A DNA stretch of 51,381 bases from Clostridium sp. CAG:964 (GCA_000435335.1 FR891336.1:1-51381); one strand, 5' to 3'; positions 24,004-33,383 are shown, counted from the stretch's first letter. The notes: a model not told the origin generated them from the sequence alone. Numbers and translations: made by a program.

Positions 24004-25407
24004 TTAGTTTTCGTATCTCCATTTTATGCCGTTGGGAGTGTCCTCTACTACAATATGGAGGGCCTTTAGACGGTCACGAATTTCATCGGCTGTAGCCCAG
24101 TCCTTATTTTTTCTTGCCTGTGTTCTCTTTTCGATAAGGGCGTCAATTTCTGCGTCTGCCGTACTGCTTTCTGTGTTTTGCCGTTTCTCACCGGAAAGCA
24201 GGTCAAGAGAAAGCACCTTGTCGTACTCTGAAAGTACATAGCGTTTTGTTGCACCGTTTATGTCTGCTTTTAGCACATCGTACACAGCTGTTAAGCCCAA
24301 AGATGTGTTAAGGTCGTTGTCCATAGCCTCTTTAAATTTGTCAATATAAGGCTGTGCCTGTTTTTTGTCAACCTCTGTGTCGTTGTCAAGTGTGGCAATT
24401 TTCTTTATCAGCTTGTCATATGCCTTTGCGGTATTGTCAAGGCTGTCATAAGAGAAGGTAAGAGGCTTGCGGTAGTGCGACTGCAGGCAGAACATACGGT
24501 AAACCAGTGGATTGTAGCCCTTTTGTTCAAGTAAAGAAACTGTCAGGAAGTCACCCTTTGACTTGCTCATTTTGCCTCTTGCGTCATTCAGGTGCAATAC
24601 ATGGAACCAGTAGTTACACCACTTATGACCTAAAAACGCTTCACTTTGTGCAATTTCATTTGTGTGGTGCGGAAATGCATTGTCAATGCCGCCGCAGTGA
24701 ATGTCCAAATGCTCGCCCAAATGCTTTATGCTTATGGCAGAGCACTCTATATGCCAGCCCGGATAACCGTAACCCCATGGGCTGTGCCACTTTAGCTCTT
24801 GATCTTCAAATTTAGACTTTGTAAACCACAGCACAAAGTCCGCCTTGTTGCGCTTGTTTTCATCTTCTTCTACACTGTCACGAACGCCTATGGCTAAATC
24901 CTCTTCCGTTTGGTTGCCAAACACATAGTAGCTGTCAAGCTTTGAGGTGTCAAAGTAAACATTTCCGCCGGCTTGGTATGCATAGCCTTTTTCAAGCAAA
25001 ACAGAAACCATATTTATAAAGTCGTCAATGCAGTTTGTAGCAGGCTCTACTACATCGGGAGTTTTAATATTCAGCTTTGCGCAGTCGGCAAAGAAGGCGT
25101 CTGTATAAAACTTAGCTATTTCCAGCACGGTTTTATGCTCTCTTTTAGCACCGGCAAGCATTTTGTCCTCGCCTGTGTCGGCGTCGCTTGAAAGGTGGCC
25201 TACATCTGTAATGTTCATTACCCTTTTAACATCGTAGCCCGAAAATCTTAAATACTTTTCAAGCACATCCTCCATTATATAGGTACGCAAATTACCTATA
25301 TGCGCATAGTGGTAAACGGTAGGGCCGCAGGTGTACATACGCACCTTGCCCGGCTCATAGGGTACAAACTCCTGCTTTTTCTGTCCTAAAGTGTTGTAAA
25401 TCTCCAT
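24004..25407 (-). CDS. cysS: Cysteinyl-tRNA synthetase
   Basis: A 467-residue class I synthetase of normal length. The zinc-ligand region MYTCGPTVYHYAHIGN contains the first Cys (27) and the HIGH-type motif HIGN (36-39). WHIECSAIS and HCGGID supply more zinc ligands, and GKMSKS is the KMSKS loop at about 266. The C-terminal helical anticodon domain is present and ends GIKWRYEN. GGAGGAATATT precedes the ATG. Expression is governed by the T-box leader upstream. Confidence 0.97.
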   Translation of the reverse strand: MEIYNTLGQKKQEFVPYEPGKVRMYTCGPTVYHYAHIGNLRTYIMEDVLEKYLRFSGYDVKRVMNITDVGHLSSDADTGEDKMLAGAKREHKTVLEIAKFYTDAFFADCAKLNIKTPDVVEPATNCIDDFINMVSVLLEKGYAYQAGGNVYFDTSKLDSYYVFGNQTEEDLAIGVRDSVEEDENKRNKADFVLWFTKSKFEDQELKWHSPWGYGYPGWHIECSAISIKHLGEHLDIHCGGIDNAFPHHTNEIAQSEAFLGHKWCNYWFHVLHLNDARGKMSKSKGDFLTVSLLEQKGYNPLVYRMFCLQSHYRKPLTFSYDSLDNTAKAYDKLIKKIATLDNDTEVDKKQAQPYIDKFKEAMDNDLNTSLGLTAVYDVLKADINGATKRYVLSEYDKVLSLDLLSGEKRQNTESSTADAEIDALIEKRTQARKNKDWATADEIRDRLKALHIVVEDTPNGIKWRYEN

Positions 25408-25520
25408 AATATTCCTCCAACCTTTAAACAGGCCCGTATATTAAATGCCACAAATGTAAACATTTTACACAGCCCACGCACTGTATATTACGGTACTGTT
25501 TAAATTTTTATTTATAAAAT

Positions 25521-25745
25521 TAAAAAGCCTCCGTCCCGACAAAGGGACGAAGACTGTAAGCTTTCTCCGTGGTTCCACCCAAATTCGGCTTTCGCCGCAC
25601 TTGCTGTCATATAACGGTGACAACCGCACAGCCATTTCCTGCCGTGTGCTGTAAGGGTGCATTCACAGCCTGCAGTAATAAGCCGCTTTCAGCATACACG
25701 GCTCTCTCTGAAAAACTGCCACAACTGCTACTACTTCCTACAATA
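25521..25745 (-). promoter_or_regulatory. T-box leader of cysS (cysteine specifier)
   Basis: On the minus strand GGGTGGAACCACGG (25580-25567) is the T-box sequence that binds uncharged tRNA acceptor ends. A terminator stem (CTTCGTCCC/GGGACGGAGG, 25552-25527) with a T-run follows. The likely specifier codon TGC lies at 25661-25659 in the context GAATGCAC. Uncharged tRNA-Cys should therefore switch on cysS. The 3' end of the leader is about 115 nt before the cysS ATG; that stretch shows nothing else. Confidence 0.9.
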
Positions 25746-25781
25746 GCATTTGCAATATTTACTGGGTTAATTATATCTCAT

Positions 25782-25811
25782 ATTATATAAATTTTAAAGT
25801 AAAATATTCAA
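25782..25811 (-). promoter_or_regulatory. Promoter of the T-box/cysS unit
   Basis: On the minus strand TTGAAT (25811-25806), 18-nt spacer, TATAAT (25787-25782), just behind the pgsA stop codon. Confidence 0.55.
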
Positions 25812-25816
25812 AATAT

Positions 25817-26389
25817 TTACTTGGCATTTTTGTATAAATCAGCATTATCCTTTAGATACACTATGCCGGATATAATAGTAAAAATAACCGATACCCACAC
25901 AACTACATTGGTTATAATACCAAAACTGCCTGATACCTCTGCCGAAAAGCCCCCAAGCTTAAGTACAATTTGCAGTACCAAAGCAACAATTACCGCTACA
26001 ATTTGGCTTACTGTTTTGGCTTTGCCCCACATATTGGCGGCTACTACCTTTCCCTTTGACGCAGCCACAAGCCGTACAGATGTTACGGCGAATTCTCTGA
26101 ACAGTACAATTATAACCGGTACAGCACCAATAAGTCCTGTTTGTATAAAGCAGCAAAAGGCGGAGATTATAAGTATTTTGTCTGCCAGTGGGTCTGCGAA
26201 TTTTCCAAAATCAGTAACCATATTGTGCTTGCGTGCATAGTGACCGTCGAAAAAATCGGTAATTGAAGCGGCTATAAACACCACCAAAGCAAAAACAGGG
26301 CTTAGGGGAATAGCGTCTACCAATAAAAACAGCACAAAAAACGGCACAAGTATTATTCTTAACAGCGTAAGTTTGTTAGGAAGATTCAA
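25817..26389 (-). CDS. pgsA: Phosphatidylglycerophosphate synthase
   Basis: 190 residues with four membrane segments. The CDP-alcohol phosphotransferase motif is seen as DGHYARKHN-x-G-K-F-A-D-P-L-A-D (about residues 48-67; DGxxAR...GxxxDxxxD). It makes phosphatidylglycerol phosphate from CDP-diacylglycerol and glycerol-3-phosphate. It starts with TTG at 26389, preceded by AGGAGAG; no better ATG exists. It lies 23 nt behind rimO. The pairing of rimO and pgsA is common in Firmicutes. Confidence 0.93.
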   Translation of the reverse strand: MNLPNKLTLLRIILVPFFVLFLLVDAIPLSPVFALVVFIAASITDFFDGHYARKHNMVTDFGKFADPLADKILIISAFCCFIQTGLIGAVPVIIVLFREFAVTSVRLVAASKGKVVAANMWGKAKTVSQIVAVIVALVLQIVLKLGGFSAEVSGSFGIITNVVVWVSVIFTIISGIVYLKDNADLYKNAK

Positions 26390-26412
26390 AAATAATCACT
26401 CTCCTATGTATA

Positions 26413-27744
26413 TTATACCATTGTGCCTATAGGGTCACAGTCAAGGTAATCATCAATAGCTACTGTTACAAAGTCGCCTATTGCCGGCTTTTTGCCGTCC
26501 TCTGTATTAAAGAACACCTTTCCGTCAACATCCGGAGAGTCTGCCATAGACCTGCCAAAGTAGCAGTTTGCGTACTTGTCGTAGCCCTCGCAGACAACCT
26601 CTATTTCTTTACCTATAAGGCTTTTGCAGTATTCCTCCATTATAGGCATTTGCTGCTCCATAATTATTTCGGCACGCTTTTGCTTAATTTCCTCGTCTAT
26701 CTGGTTTTCAAAGCTTGCCGCCGGTGTGTCCTCCTCTTGGGAATACGCAAAGCAGCCCAGTCTTTGGAACTTCATTTCATTTACAAACTCAGAAAGCTCT
26801 GTAAACTCCTCCTCGGTTTCACCCGGGAATCCGCAAATAAGTGTGGTACGCAGCACAATATCCGGAATTTTTGCCCTTAGCTTGTTAATAACATTTACTA
26901 TGTTTTCCTTGTTGCCACGCCTGTTCATTGACTTTAGCACTCTGTCGCTGCAGTGCTGAAGCGGAATATCCATATAATTAAGCACCTTATCCTGCCGTGC
27001 CATGCAGTCTATAAGCTGGTCTGTAATTTCGTCAGGGTAGCAGTAAAGCAGTCTTATCCACTTTAAGCCCTCTATTTTGCACAATTCGTCCAGCAGTGCA
27101 GCCAGTCTGAATTCGCCATACAAATCAATACCATAGCGGGTTGTGTCCTGAGCTATTAATATAAGCTCCTTTACGCCCTTTGCAGCAAGCTCCTTTGCCT
27201 CTGCCACAACAGACTCCTGCGGGCGGCTGCGGAATTTTCCTCTTATAAGAGGAATTGCACAGAAGGTGCACCTGTTGTCACAGCCGTCACCTAATTTTAG
27301 GTAAGCATAGTGTGACGGTGTGCTTTGTATTCTGCCGCCCTCAAGCTGTGCACACATTTTGCTTGGGTAAAGCTCTGTTTCTTCACCTTGCAGACACTTA
27401 GCCACAACCTCGGCAATGTCCTCGTTGCCGCCTATGCCCACTACTGCGTCTACCTCGTAAAGCTGTTCCTTTACGGCGTGACGGTATCTTTCAGCCAAAC
27501 AGCCTGTAACAATAATGCCCTTTATGCGGCCATCTTGCTTTAGTTTGCCCAGCTCAATAATTTCGTTTATGCTTTCCTGCTTGGCAGACTCTATAAAGCC
27601 GCAGGTGTTTACAATAACCACATCTGCCATTGCAGGGTCTGCCACAATTTTATATCCGCACTGTCTAAGTGTAAACAGCATCATTTCCGCATCTACCTGG
27701 TTTTTTGCACATCCCAGGCTTACAATGCCTATTCTTTCATTCAT
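26413..27744 (-). CDS. rimO: Ribosomal protein S12 methylthiotransferase RimO
   Basis: A 443-residue radical-SAM methylthiotransferase. The N-terminal UPF0004 domain starts IGIVSLGCAKNQVDAE (Cys12). The radical-SAM cluster motif CDNRCTFC (CxxxCxxC) is at about 154-161, followed by IPLIRGKFRSR. A C-terminal TRAM domain (about 375-443) ends near DCDPIGTMV. The NQVD wording favours RimO over MiaB. It modifies Asp88 of S12. AAAGAGGAATAGG precedes the ATG. It lies between lepA and pgsA on the same strand. Confidence 0.95.
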   Translation of the reverse strand: MNERIGIVSLGCAKNQVDAEMMLFTLRQCGYKIVADPAMADVVIVNTCGFIESAKQESINEIIELGKLKQDGRIKGIIVTGCLAERYRHAVKEQLYEVDAVVGIGGNEDIAEVVAKCLQGEETELYPSKMCAQLEGGRIQSTPSHYAYLKLGDGCDNRCTFCAIPLIRGKFRSRPQESVVAEAKELAAKGVKELILIAQDTTRYGIDLYGEFRLAALLDELCKIEGLKWIRLLYCYPDEITDQLIDCMARQDKVLNYMDIPLQHCSDRVLKSMNRRGNKENIVNVINKLRAKIPDIVLRTTLICGFPGETEEEFTELSEFVNEMKFQRLGCFAYSQEEDTPAASFENQIDEEIKQKRAEIIMEQQMPIMEEYCKSLIGKEIEVVCEGYDKYANCYFGRSMADSPDVDGKVFFNTEDGKKPAIGDFVTVAIDDYLDCDPIGTMV

Positions 27745-27800
27745 AGCCTATTCCTCTTTGTAAAGTTATTTGTTTTAACATATATATGCTAATTCTAACA

Positions 27801-27843
27801 CATAATATAACTTTTGTCACTATTACGCCAAAGTTATATTATG
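27801..27843. repeat. Perfect 14-bp inverted repeat upstream of rimO
   Basis: CATAATATAACTTT (27801-27814) and AAAGTTATATTATG (27830-27843), separated by 15 bases. A/T-rich arms without a U-run. It could be a regulator's binding site or an mRNA hairpin before rimO, whose start is at 27744. Confidence 0.7.
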
Positions 27844-27896
27844 GGATTTATGCATTGGGTAAGGTTTATTTTCCTTACCGTTATCAGAGCTGATTT

Positions 27897-27936
27897 AACG
27901 GCGGATACTCACCATAGGCATAGAGTATCCGCCGTT
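27897..27936. terminator. 14-bp hairpin behind lepA
   Basis: AACGGCGGATACTC (27897-27910) pairs perfectly with GAGTATCCGCCGTT (27923-27936). It lies just past the lepA stop in the direction of transcription. The T-rich side faces the plus strand, so termination of lepA may be weak or rely on the stem alone. Confidence 0.6.
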
Positions 27937-27979
27937 TATTTTAATTAAAAACTCTTTATAAAACCGGTGTGCATCGGGT

Positions 27980-29791
27980 TTATTCGGAATCAAGCTTAAG
28001 CACAGCCATAAATGCATCCTGCGGCACCTCTACGCTGCCCAGCTGCCGCATTCTCTTTTTACCCTCCTTCTGCTTTTCAAGCAGCTTTTTCTTACGGGTA
28101 ATGTCGCCGCCGTAGCACTTTGCGAGTACATCCTTACGCATAGCCTTTACAGTTTCACGAGCTATGATTTTTCCGCCTATGCACGCCTGAATAGGTACCT
28201 CGAAAAGCTGTCTCGGAATTTTCTCCTTTAGCTTTTCGGTCATTTTTCTTGCACGGGTGTAGGCCTTATCAGCATGAATAATAAAGGATAGTGCGTCTAC
28301 AATCTCGCCGTTCAGCATAATGTCCAGCTTAACAAGCTTGCTCTCGGCATAGCCTGCCAGCTCATAGTCAAAGGAGGCATAGCCACGGGTGCGTGACTTT
28401 AAGGTGTCGAAAAAGTCATACACAATTTCTGCCAACGGCAAAAGGTAGTGAATATCTACCCTGTCATTGTCAATATAGGTCATATCCTTAAATATGCCAC
28501 GCCTGTCCTGGCACAGCTCCATAATGTTTCCTACATATTCGGCAGGGGCATAAATGTGAGCGTTTGTCATAGGCTCCTCTGCCTTTGCAATAAGTGCAGG
28601 GTCAGGGTAGTTTGTAGGGTTGTCTATCATTTCTACAGTACCGTCTGTTTTGGTTATTCTGAAAATAACGCTTGGTGCTGTAGTAACAAGGTCAAGGTTG
28701 TACTCACGCTCAAGCCTTTCCTGTATAATTTCCATATGCAACAGGCCCAAAAAGCCGCACCTAAAGCCAAAGCCCAGTGCAACCGAGGTTTCAGGCTCAA
28801 AGGAAAGTGAAGCGTCGTTAAGCTTTAGCTTTTCAAGAGCGTCACGCAGGTCTGTGTACTTGGCACCGTCGGCAGGGTAAACACCGCAGAATACCATTGA
28901 TTGTACCTCACGGTAGCCCGGCAGTGGCTCTGATGCAGGGTTGTTTGCCAGTGTAACGGTGTCGCCAACCTTTGCGTCCTGTACGCTTTTAATTGCGGCG
29001 GCAATGTAGCCGACCTCGCCGGCACAAAGCTCCTTTGCGGGCTCCAGTGAGGTAGCACGCATATAACCCAGCTCTACTACTGTAAACACCGCACCTGTAG
29101 CCATAAGCTTTATTTCGTCGCCAACCTTTACCGTACCGTCTTTTATCCTTATATAAATAATTACGCCCTTGTAAGCGTCATAATAGGAGTCAAAAATAAG
29201 TGCCTGCAAAGGCTTGCTGTCGTCACCCTGTGGTGCAGGAATGTCAGACACTATTTTTTCCATAACCTGGTGAATGTTAATGCCGGCCTTTGCGGAAACC
29301 TCCGGAGCGTCCTCGGCAGGTATGCCTATAACATCTTCAATTTCCGCCTTTACACGCTTTGGGTCGGCACTGGGCAGGTCAATTTTATTTACAACAGGTA
29401 CAATCTCAAGTCCGCTGTCAACTGCCAAATATGTATTGGCAAGTGTTTGTGCCTCTATACCCTGTGAAGCGTCAACAACAAGCACAGCACCCTCGCAGGC
29501 CGCCAATGAACGGGAAACCTCGTAGTTAAAGTCAACATGTCCCGGTGTATCTATAAGGTTAAACACATAGCTTTTGCCGTCGTCTGCCTTGTACACCAAT
29601 GTTACAGCGTGTGCCTTAATGGTTATGCCACGCTCACGCTCCAGCTCCATATTGTCAAGCAGCTGGTCTTCCATTTCTCTTAGGGCAACCGACTCTGTCT
29701 GCTCAAGTATTCTGTCTGCCAGGGTGCTTTTGCCGTGGTCAATATGTGCAATAATACTAAAATTTCTTATTAATTCCTTTGGATAAGACAT
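27980..29791 (-). CDS. lepA: Elongation factor 4 (LepA)
   Basis: A 603-residue translational GTPase of standard length. G1 AHIDHGKSTL (about 15-24), G3 DTPGHVDFNYE and G4 NKIDLP are all intact. The C-terminal LepA-specific domain (KCYGGDITRKKKLLEKQK, then RMRQLGSVEVPQDAF) is complete, which separates it from EF-G. It acts on stalled or mis-translocated ribosomes. AGGTGAGATATAAATA precedes the ATG. It starts 3 nt after the nth stop codon, so the two are surely co-transcribed. Confidence 0.97.
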   Translation of the reverse strand: MSYPKELIRNFSIIAHIDHGKSTLADRILEQTESVALREMEDQLLDNMELERERGITIKAHAVTLVYKADDGKSYVFNLIDTPGHVDFNYEVSRSLAACEGAVLVVDASQGIEAQTLANTYLAVDSGLEIVPVVNKIDLPSADPKRVKAEIEDVIGIPAEDAPEVSAKAGINIHQVMEKIVSDIPAPQGDDSKPLQALIFDSYYDAYKGVIIYIRIKDGTVKVGDEIKLMATGAVFTVVELGYMRATSLEPAKELCAGEVGYIAAAIKSVQDAKVGDTVTLANNPASEPLPGYREVQSMVFCGVYPADGAKYTDLRDALEKLKLNDASLSFEPETSVALGFGFRCGFLGLLHMEIIQERLEREYNLDLVTTAPSVIFRITKTDGTVEMIDNPTNYPDPALIAKAEEPMTNAHIYAPAEYVGNIMELCQDRRGIFKDMTYIDNDRVDIHYLLPLAEIVYDFFDTLKSRTRGYASFDYELAGYAESKLVKLDIMLNGEIVDALSFIIHADKAYTRARKMTEKLKEKIPRQLFEVPIQACIGGKIIARETVKAMRKDVLAKCYGGDITRKKKLLEKQKEGKKRMRQLGSVEVPQDAFMAVLKLDSE

Positions 29792-29794
29792 TAT

Positions 29795-30475
29795 TTATAT
29801 CTCACCTTTCGTTTTATTTTTATTTTTTGTATTTGTTTTATTTTCAACCTTAAATGCCGACGGGCAAAAGCCTTGCATACAGCAAATGCTGCACTTGGGG
29901 CTTCTTGCCGTACAAACCGCTCTGCCGTGCAGAACAATTCTGTGGCAAAAATCGTTTGATTCCTCAGGGGGTAAAAGCTCCCTTAAAATTTTTTCTATTT
30001 TTGTTGCATCCTTTATGCTGTGGAAGCCCAGCCGTGAGGTTATTCTTATACAGTGGGTGTCCACTACAACAGCAGGCTTGTTAAAAATATCGCCTACTAC
30101 AAGGTTGGCAGTTTTTCGGCCTACCCCCGGCAATGTTACAAGCTGTTCTACAGTGTCCGGTACATTACCGCCGAACTTGTCACGCAGGGCGGCGCACATA
30201 GCCACAATGTCTTTTGCTTTGGTTTTGTAAAGTCCGCAGCTTTTTATAAGCTGCTGTACATCTTCTACATTTGCCTGTGCAAAGTCGTCAACCGTTTTGT
30301 AGGTGTCAAAAAGCTTTGGCGTAACCATATTTACCCTTGCGTCTGTACACTGTGCCGCCAGTCTGGTAGCTATAAGCAGCTGTAATGGCTGGGTATAAAC
30401 AAGTGAACATACAGCGTCGGGATATTCTTTTTTCAGGGCGTCTACCGCCGCCAAGGCACGCTCTTTGTCTGTCAT
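29795..30475 (-). CDS. nth: Endonuclease III (DNA glycosylase/AP lyase)
   Basis: 226 residues. The helix-hairpin-helix LVTLPGVGRKTANLV includes the catalytic Lys, and VDTHCIRI includes the catalytic Asp. Four Fe-S cysteines follow as C-x6-C-x2-C-x5-C within CTARSPKCSICCMQGFC. Repairs oxidised pyrimidines. The last 15 residues are a lysine/asparagine-rich tail (NKTNTKNKNK) not found in most homologues. GGAGGTAGTGCCCCA precedes the ATG. First gene of the minus-strand housekeeping run. Confidence 0.95.
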   Translation of the reverse strand: MTDKERALAAVDALKKEYPDAVCSLVYTQPLQLLIATRLAAQCTDARVNMVTPKLFDTYKTVDDFAQANVEDVQQLIKSCGLYKTKAKDIVAMCAALRDKFGGNVPDTVEQLVTLPGVGRKTANLVVGDIFNKPAVVVDTHCIRITSRLGFHSIKDATKIEKILRELLPPEESNDFCHRIVLHGRAVCTARSPKCSICCMQGFCPSAFKVENKTNTKNKNKTKGEI

Positions 30476-30684
30476 TGGGGCACTACCTCCGTTATAAATG
30501 CCGCTTTGCTTTGCAGCTTAAACAGCGGCAATGTATACTCTAAACTATATTACCATAAATAATAATTTTTGTCAGCACCAAATTATTTATAAATTTGCCT
30601 GTGGGTACAGTACGATTTACCATATGATTACATAAAAAGCTACAAAATTCCCCATAAAGTGTAAAGCTTATTAAAAAACTGTAG

Positions 30685-30712
30685 TTGTTTTACAGATTTT
30701 TTATGTTATAAT
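30685..30712 (+). promoter_or_regulatory. Promoter before the YjjG-like gene
   Basis: TTGTTT 30685-30690, 16-nt spacer, TATAAT 30707-30712 with an upstream TGT (extended -10). Leader of about 35 nt. Confidence 0.6.
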
Positions 30713-30752
30713 TAGACTTGTATTTTAGATTTATAATTAGGAGAGTAAGCTC

Positions 30753-31481
30753 ATGTATAAAAATTATCTGTTTGACCTGTACGGAACACTTGTTGACATT
30801 AACACAAACGAGCGAAAAGCCTACCTGTGGAATAAAATGGCAGAGCTGTATGCCTTTGAGGGTGCAGAGTACACGCCGATGCAGTTAAAAAAAGCATATG
30901 GTATTCAGGTAAAAAAGGAAAAGCAGGCTGTTGCAAAAAGCCACCCGAATTTTACGGATATTGACATACGCATGGAAAAGGTGTTTGAGGATTTGCTGAA
31001 AAACAAGGGTGTAGAGCCGCCTGCTGATTTTGGCAAATATACGGCGAAGGCATTCAGAGCAATATCCACAAAGTATATAAAGCTGTACGACGGCGTGATC
31101 GACCTGCTTGATTCGCTTAAAAGGGCAGGCAAAAATGTATATTTGCTTACAAATGCCCAAAGGTGGTTTACAGCACCGGAGCTGAAAATGCTGGGCATTG
31201 AGGATAAGTTTGACGGCATTGTAATATCCTCAGACGAATACACCTGCAAGCCTGACAAGGCGTTTTACAATATTATTCTTGACAGATACAATCTTAATCC
31301 CAAGGAAACCATAATGATAGGCAACGACTGTGAAACAGATGTTTTAGGCTCGTACAATGCAGGGCTTGATTCGCTGTATATTCATTCCAATATATCGCCC
31401 GAGGTAAGCATAGAGCTTAAAAGCAGGTTTGCGGTTATGGACGGCGATGTTAAGAAAATTAAAGATTTAATTTTGAAGTAA
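30753..31481 (+). CDS. HAD phosphatase, YjjG-like
   Basis: A 242-residue HAD hydrolase. Motif I is FDLYGTLVDI (7-16), with Tyr instead of Asp at the second flanking position (DxYGT rather than DxDGT). That removes the usual general acid/base Asp, but DLYGT variants are known in YjjG-like and related families. Motif II is LLTNAQ (about 128), motif III includes KPDKAFY and motif IV is IGNDCETDV. The closest description is noncanonical nucleotide 5'-phosphatase. GGAGAG precedes the ATG. Confidence 0.8.
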   Translation: MYKNYLFDLYGTLVDINTNERKAYLWNKMAELYAFEGAEYTPMQLKKAYGIQVKKEKQAVAKSHPNFTDIDIRMEKVFEDLLKNKGVEPPADFGKYTAKAFRAISTKYIKLYDGVIDLLDSLKRAGKNVYLLTNAQRWFTAPELKMLGIEDKFDGIVISSDEYTCKPDKAFYNIILDRYNLNPKETIMIGNDCETDVLGSYNAGLDSLYIHSNISPEVSIELKSRFAVMDGDVKKIKDLILK

Positions 31482-31565
31482 TTTATTAATTTATTAAAGT
31501 AATCTCTTAGTTGATTAAAGATAGAGTATTATCCAATAATAACCACAGAAAGGTGTTGATTTGAT

Positions 31566-33326
31566 TTGAAAAAGGGCAGGGTGCCTACAGGCGTAATTAT
31601 AGCGTTGGTTATTGTTTTGGTTTTAGGTTTAGGCGGTACAGGTGCTTTTTATGCACTAAGCGGCGGTACCTTTGATGCTGCCGTACTGGCAAATATTCTT
31701 ACAAAGGCTACCGAGGCTCCTACGCAGGAGGCTACCAAGGCGCCTACAGAGCCGCCTACGGAGGGTATTCCGGAGCTTACCGCTAAAATTTCACAGCAGG
31801 AGCTTAGCGTTACAGAGGGCAAAACAGCCCAAATTTCCGCTGAAATAACAAACAGCAAAAAAACAGGCAATATACGCTACACCACCTCTGACGAAAATAT
31901 TGCCGCTGTAAATTCACAGGGAGTAGTTACCCCTATGAGCAAGGGCGAGTGTCAGGTGGGAGCGTATGTAGAGGGCTACGACACTACCATAAAGAACTTT
32001 ACCGTAAAGGTAAGCGACGACAGAGTAGACGACATTACCGCTCTTAACAGCTACCTTTACAGTCTGAAGCCTACAGAAGAATATACCTACGCAAAAACAA
32101 AAAAGGGCAAGGCGAAAATTTCCGGCTGTAAAATCGGTGACTTTAATGAAGACGGTAGCTATGAGCTTTTTATAACCTATAAGCTGTCAGAAAATTTTCA
32201 AAAGGCGAGGGTTGTTACCTATTACAACGGTACCGCCTATGTAAGTGAAACAGAAAAAAGCTACAGCGAAATTGTAAATTCCGGCTACAGCTCATATGTT
32301 GAGGAAATTTATACAGATTCACAGGGCAACTTTGACATTATTGCAGAATACAGCAAGGCAACTGCGAACTATACAGAGAAAACAACGCTGCTTTATAATA
32401 CAGACGGCACCACTGCAAGCAAAAAGGCAGAGTACTACTCCAAAGAGCCGGCAAAGCTGGGGGATATGGCAAAAAAGGCCGTTTACAAAATAGACGGAAG
32501 CAAGAAAACCCGTGACAGCTACACCGCCATGTATACCTCACTGAAAACCTCACGAACACTGTTTAACGATTATGTTTCCGTTATAGAAAGGCTTTCGGAG
32601 GGCAACTACACTAAGGCAGTGCTTCCGTCCGATTTAGGTGCGGCGTATTATAACCGCATAAAGTGGACAAGCAGTGACTCTGCCGTGGCTACCGTAAGCA
32701 GCAGCGGTATAATAACAGGTGAAGGCAAGGCAGGAAGCTGCAACATTACAGGCGTTATTTCGGGCCTTGAGGGTACCTTCTGCCGAATGAGTATAGAGGT
32801 TTCAGATGTTTCAGACGAGTTTGCAAGCTACATTGAAAGCATTAAGGACGATTATATTATCGGCGAGGCAGGCAATAAAATGAAGCTGTACGGCTACTAT
32901 GTAGGGGACATTGACAACGACGGTGTAACGGATTTGCTGTTGTACTACACAGGCGGCAACGGCTGTCAGCTTGATATGATGCATTTTGTAGGTACAAACC
33001 CAAGCGTGCAAACCATAAAAAGTGCCACCACCGAAAACGGCGTAAATTGTATGCTGGAGCTGTATACAGACAGTATGAGCAACAACGAAACCGTGCTGTA
33101 TGTAGCAAATGTGTCAAAAAGCGGCACTAGGTTTGAAACAAGCTTTAGCTACGAAAGCTACCAAAACGGCGAATTTGTGGAAAACAGCAGTGAATATACC
33201 TTTATAAACGATACCGCCTCGGGCAAAAAGGAGTTTAAGGTCGGCGGTGAAAAGGTAGAGGAGTCAAGCTTTAACGATATGCTTAACAGATACCGCAAGT
33301 TGGGCGACTGGACTTTGATAAAGTAA
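31566..33326 (+). CDS. Membrane-anchored BIG2-domain surface protein
   Basis: 586 residues, TTG start with AGGTG upstream. An uncleaved-looking N-terminal membrane segment (about 8-30) is followed by a Thr/Pro/Glu linker (about 42-65). Two Ig-like BIG2 domains are seen (about 68-148, with VNSQGVVTPMSKGE; about 330-420, with VSSSGIITGEGKAG). Each is followed by a region with a calcium-loop-like GDFNEDGSYELFI (about 193) or GDIDNDGVTDLLL (about 450), as in VCBS/FG-GAP or EF-hand-like loops. This duplicated BIG2 plus Asp-loop layout suggests two equal modules. Likely a surface adhesion or binding protein; ligand unknown. Confidence 0.75.
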   Translation: MKKGRVPTGVIIALVIVLVLGLGGTGAFYALSGGTFDAAVLANILTKATEAPTQEATKAPTEPPTEGIPELTAKISQQELSVTEGKTAQISAEITNSKKTGNIRYTTSDENIAAVNSQGVVTPMSKGECQVGAYVEGYDTTIKNFTVKVSDDRVDDITALNSYLYSLKPTEEYTYAKTKKGKAKISGCKIGDFNEDGSYELFITYKLSENFQKARVVTYYNGTAYVSETEKSYSEIVNSGYSSYVEEIYTDSQGNFDIIAEYSKATANYTEKTTLLYNTDGTTASKKAEYYSKEPAKLGDMAKKAVYKIDGSKKTRDSYTAMYTSLKTSRTLFNDYVSVIERLSEGNYTKAVLPSDLGAAYYNRIKWTSSDSAVATVSSSGIITGEGKAGSCNITGVISGLEGTFCRMSIEVSDVSDEFASYIESIKDDYIIGEAGNKMKLYGYYVGDIDNDGVTDLLLYYTGGNGCQLDMMHFVGTNPSVQTIKSATTENGVNCMLELYTDSMSNNETVLYVANVSKSGTRFETSFSYESYQNGEFVENSSEYTFINDTASGKKEFKVGGEKVEESSFNDMLNRYRKLGDWTLIK

Positions 33327-33344
33327 AAAATAATATATAAATCA

Positions 33345-33383
33345 GGCTGTAAATATGCTATAATATTTACAGCCGATTTTTTA
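33345..33383 (+). terminator. Terminator after the BIG2 protein gene
   Basis: GGCTGTAAATAT pairs with ATATTTACAGCC, followed by GATTTTTTAT. Confidence 0.85.
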
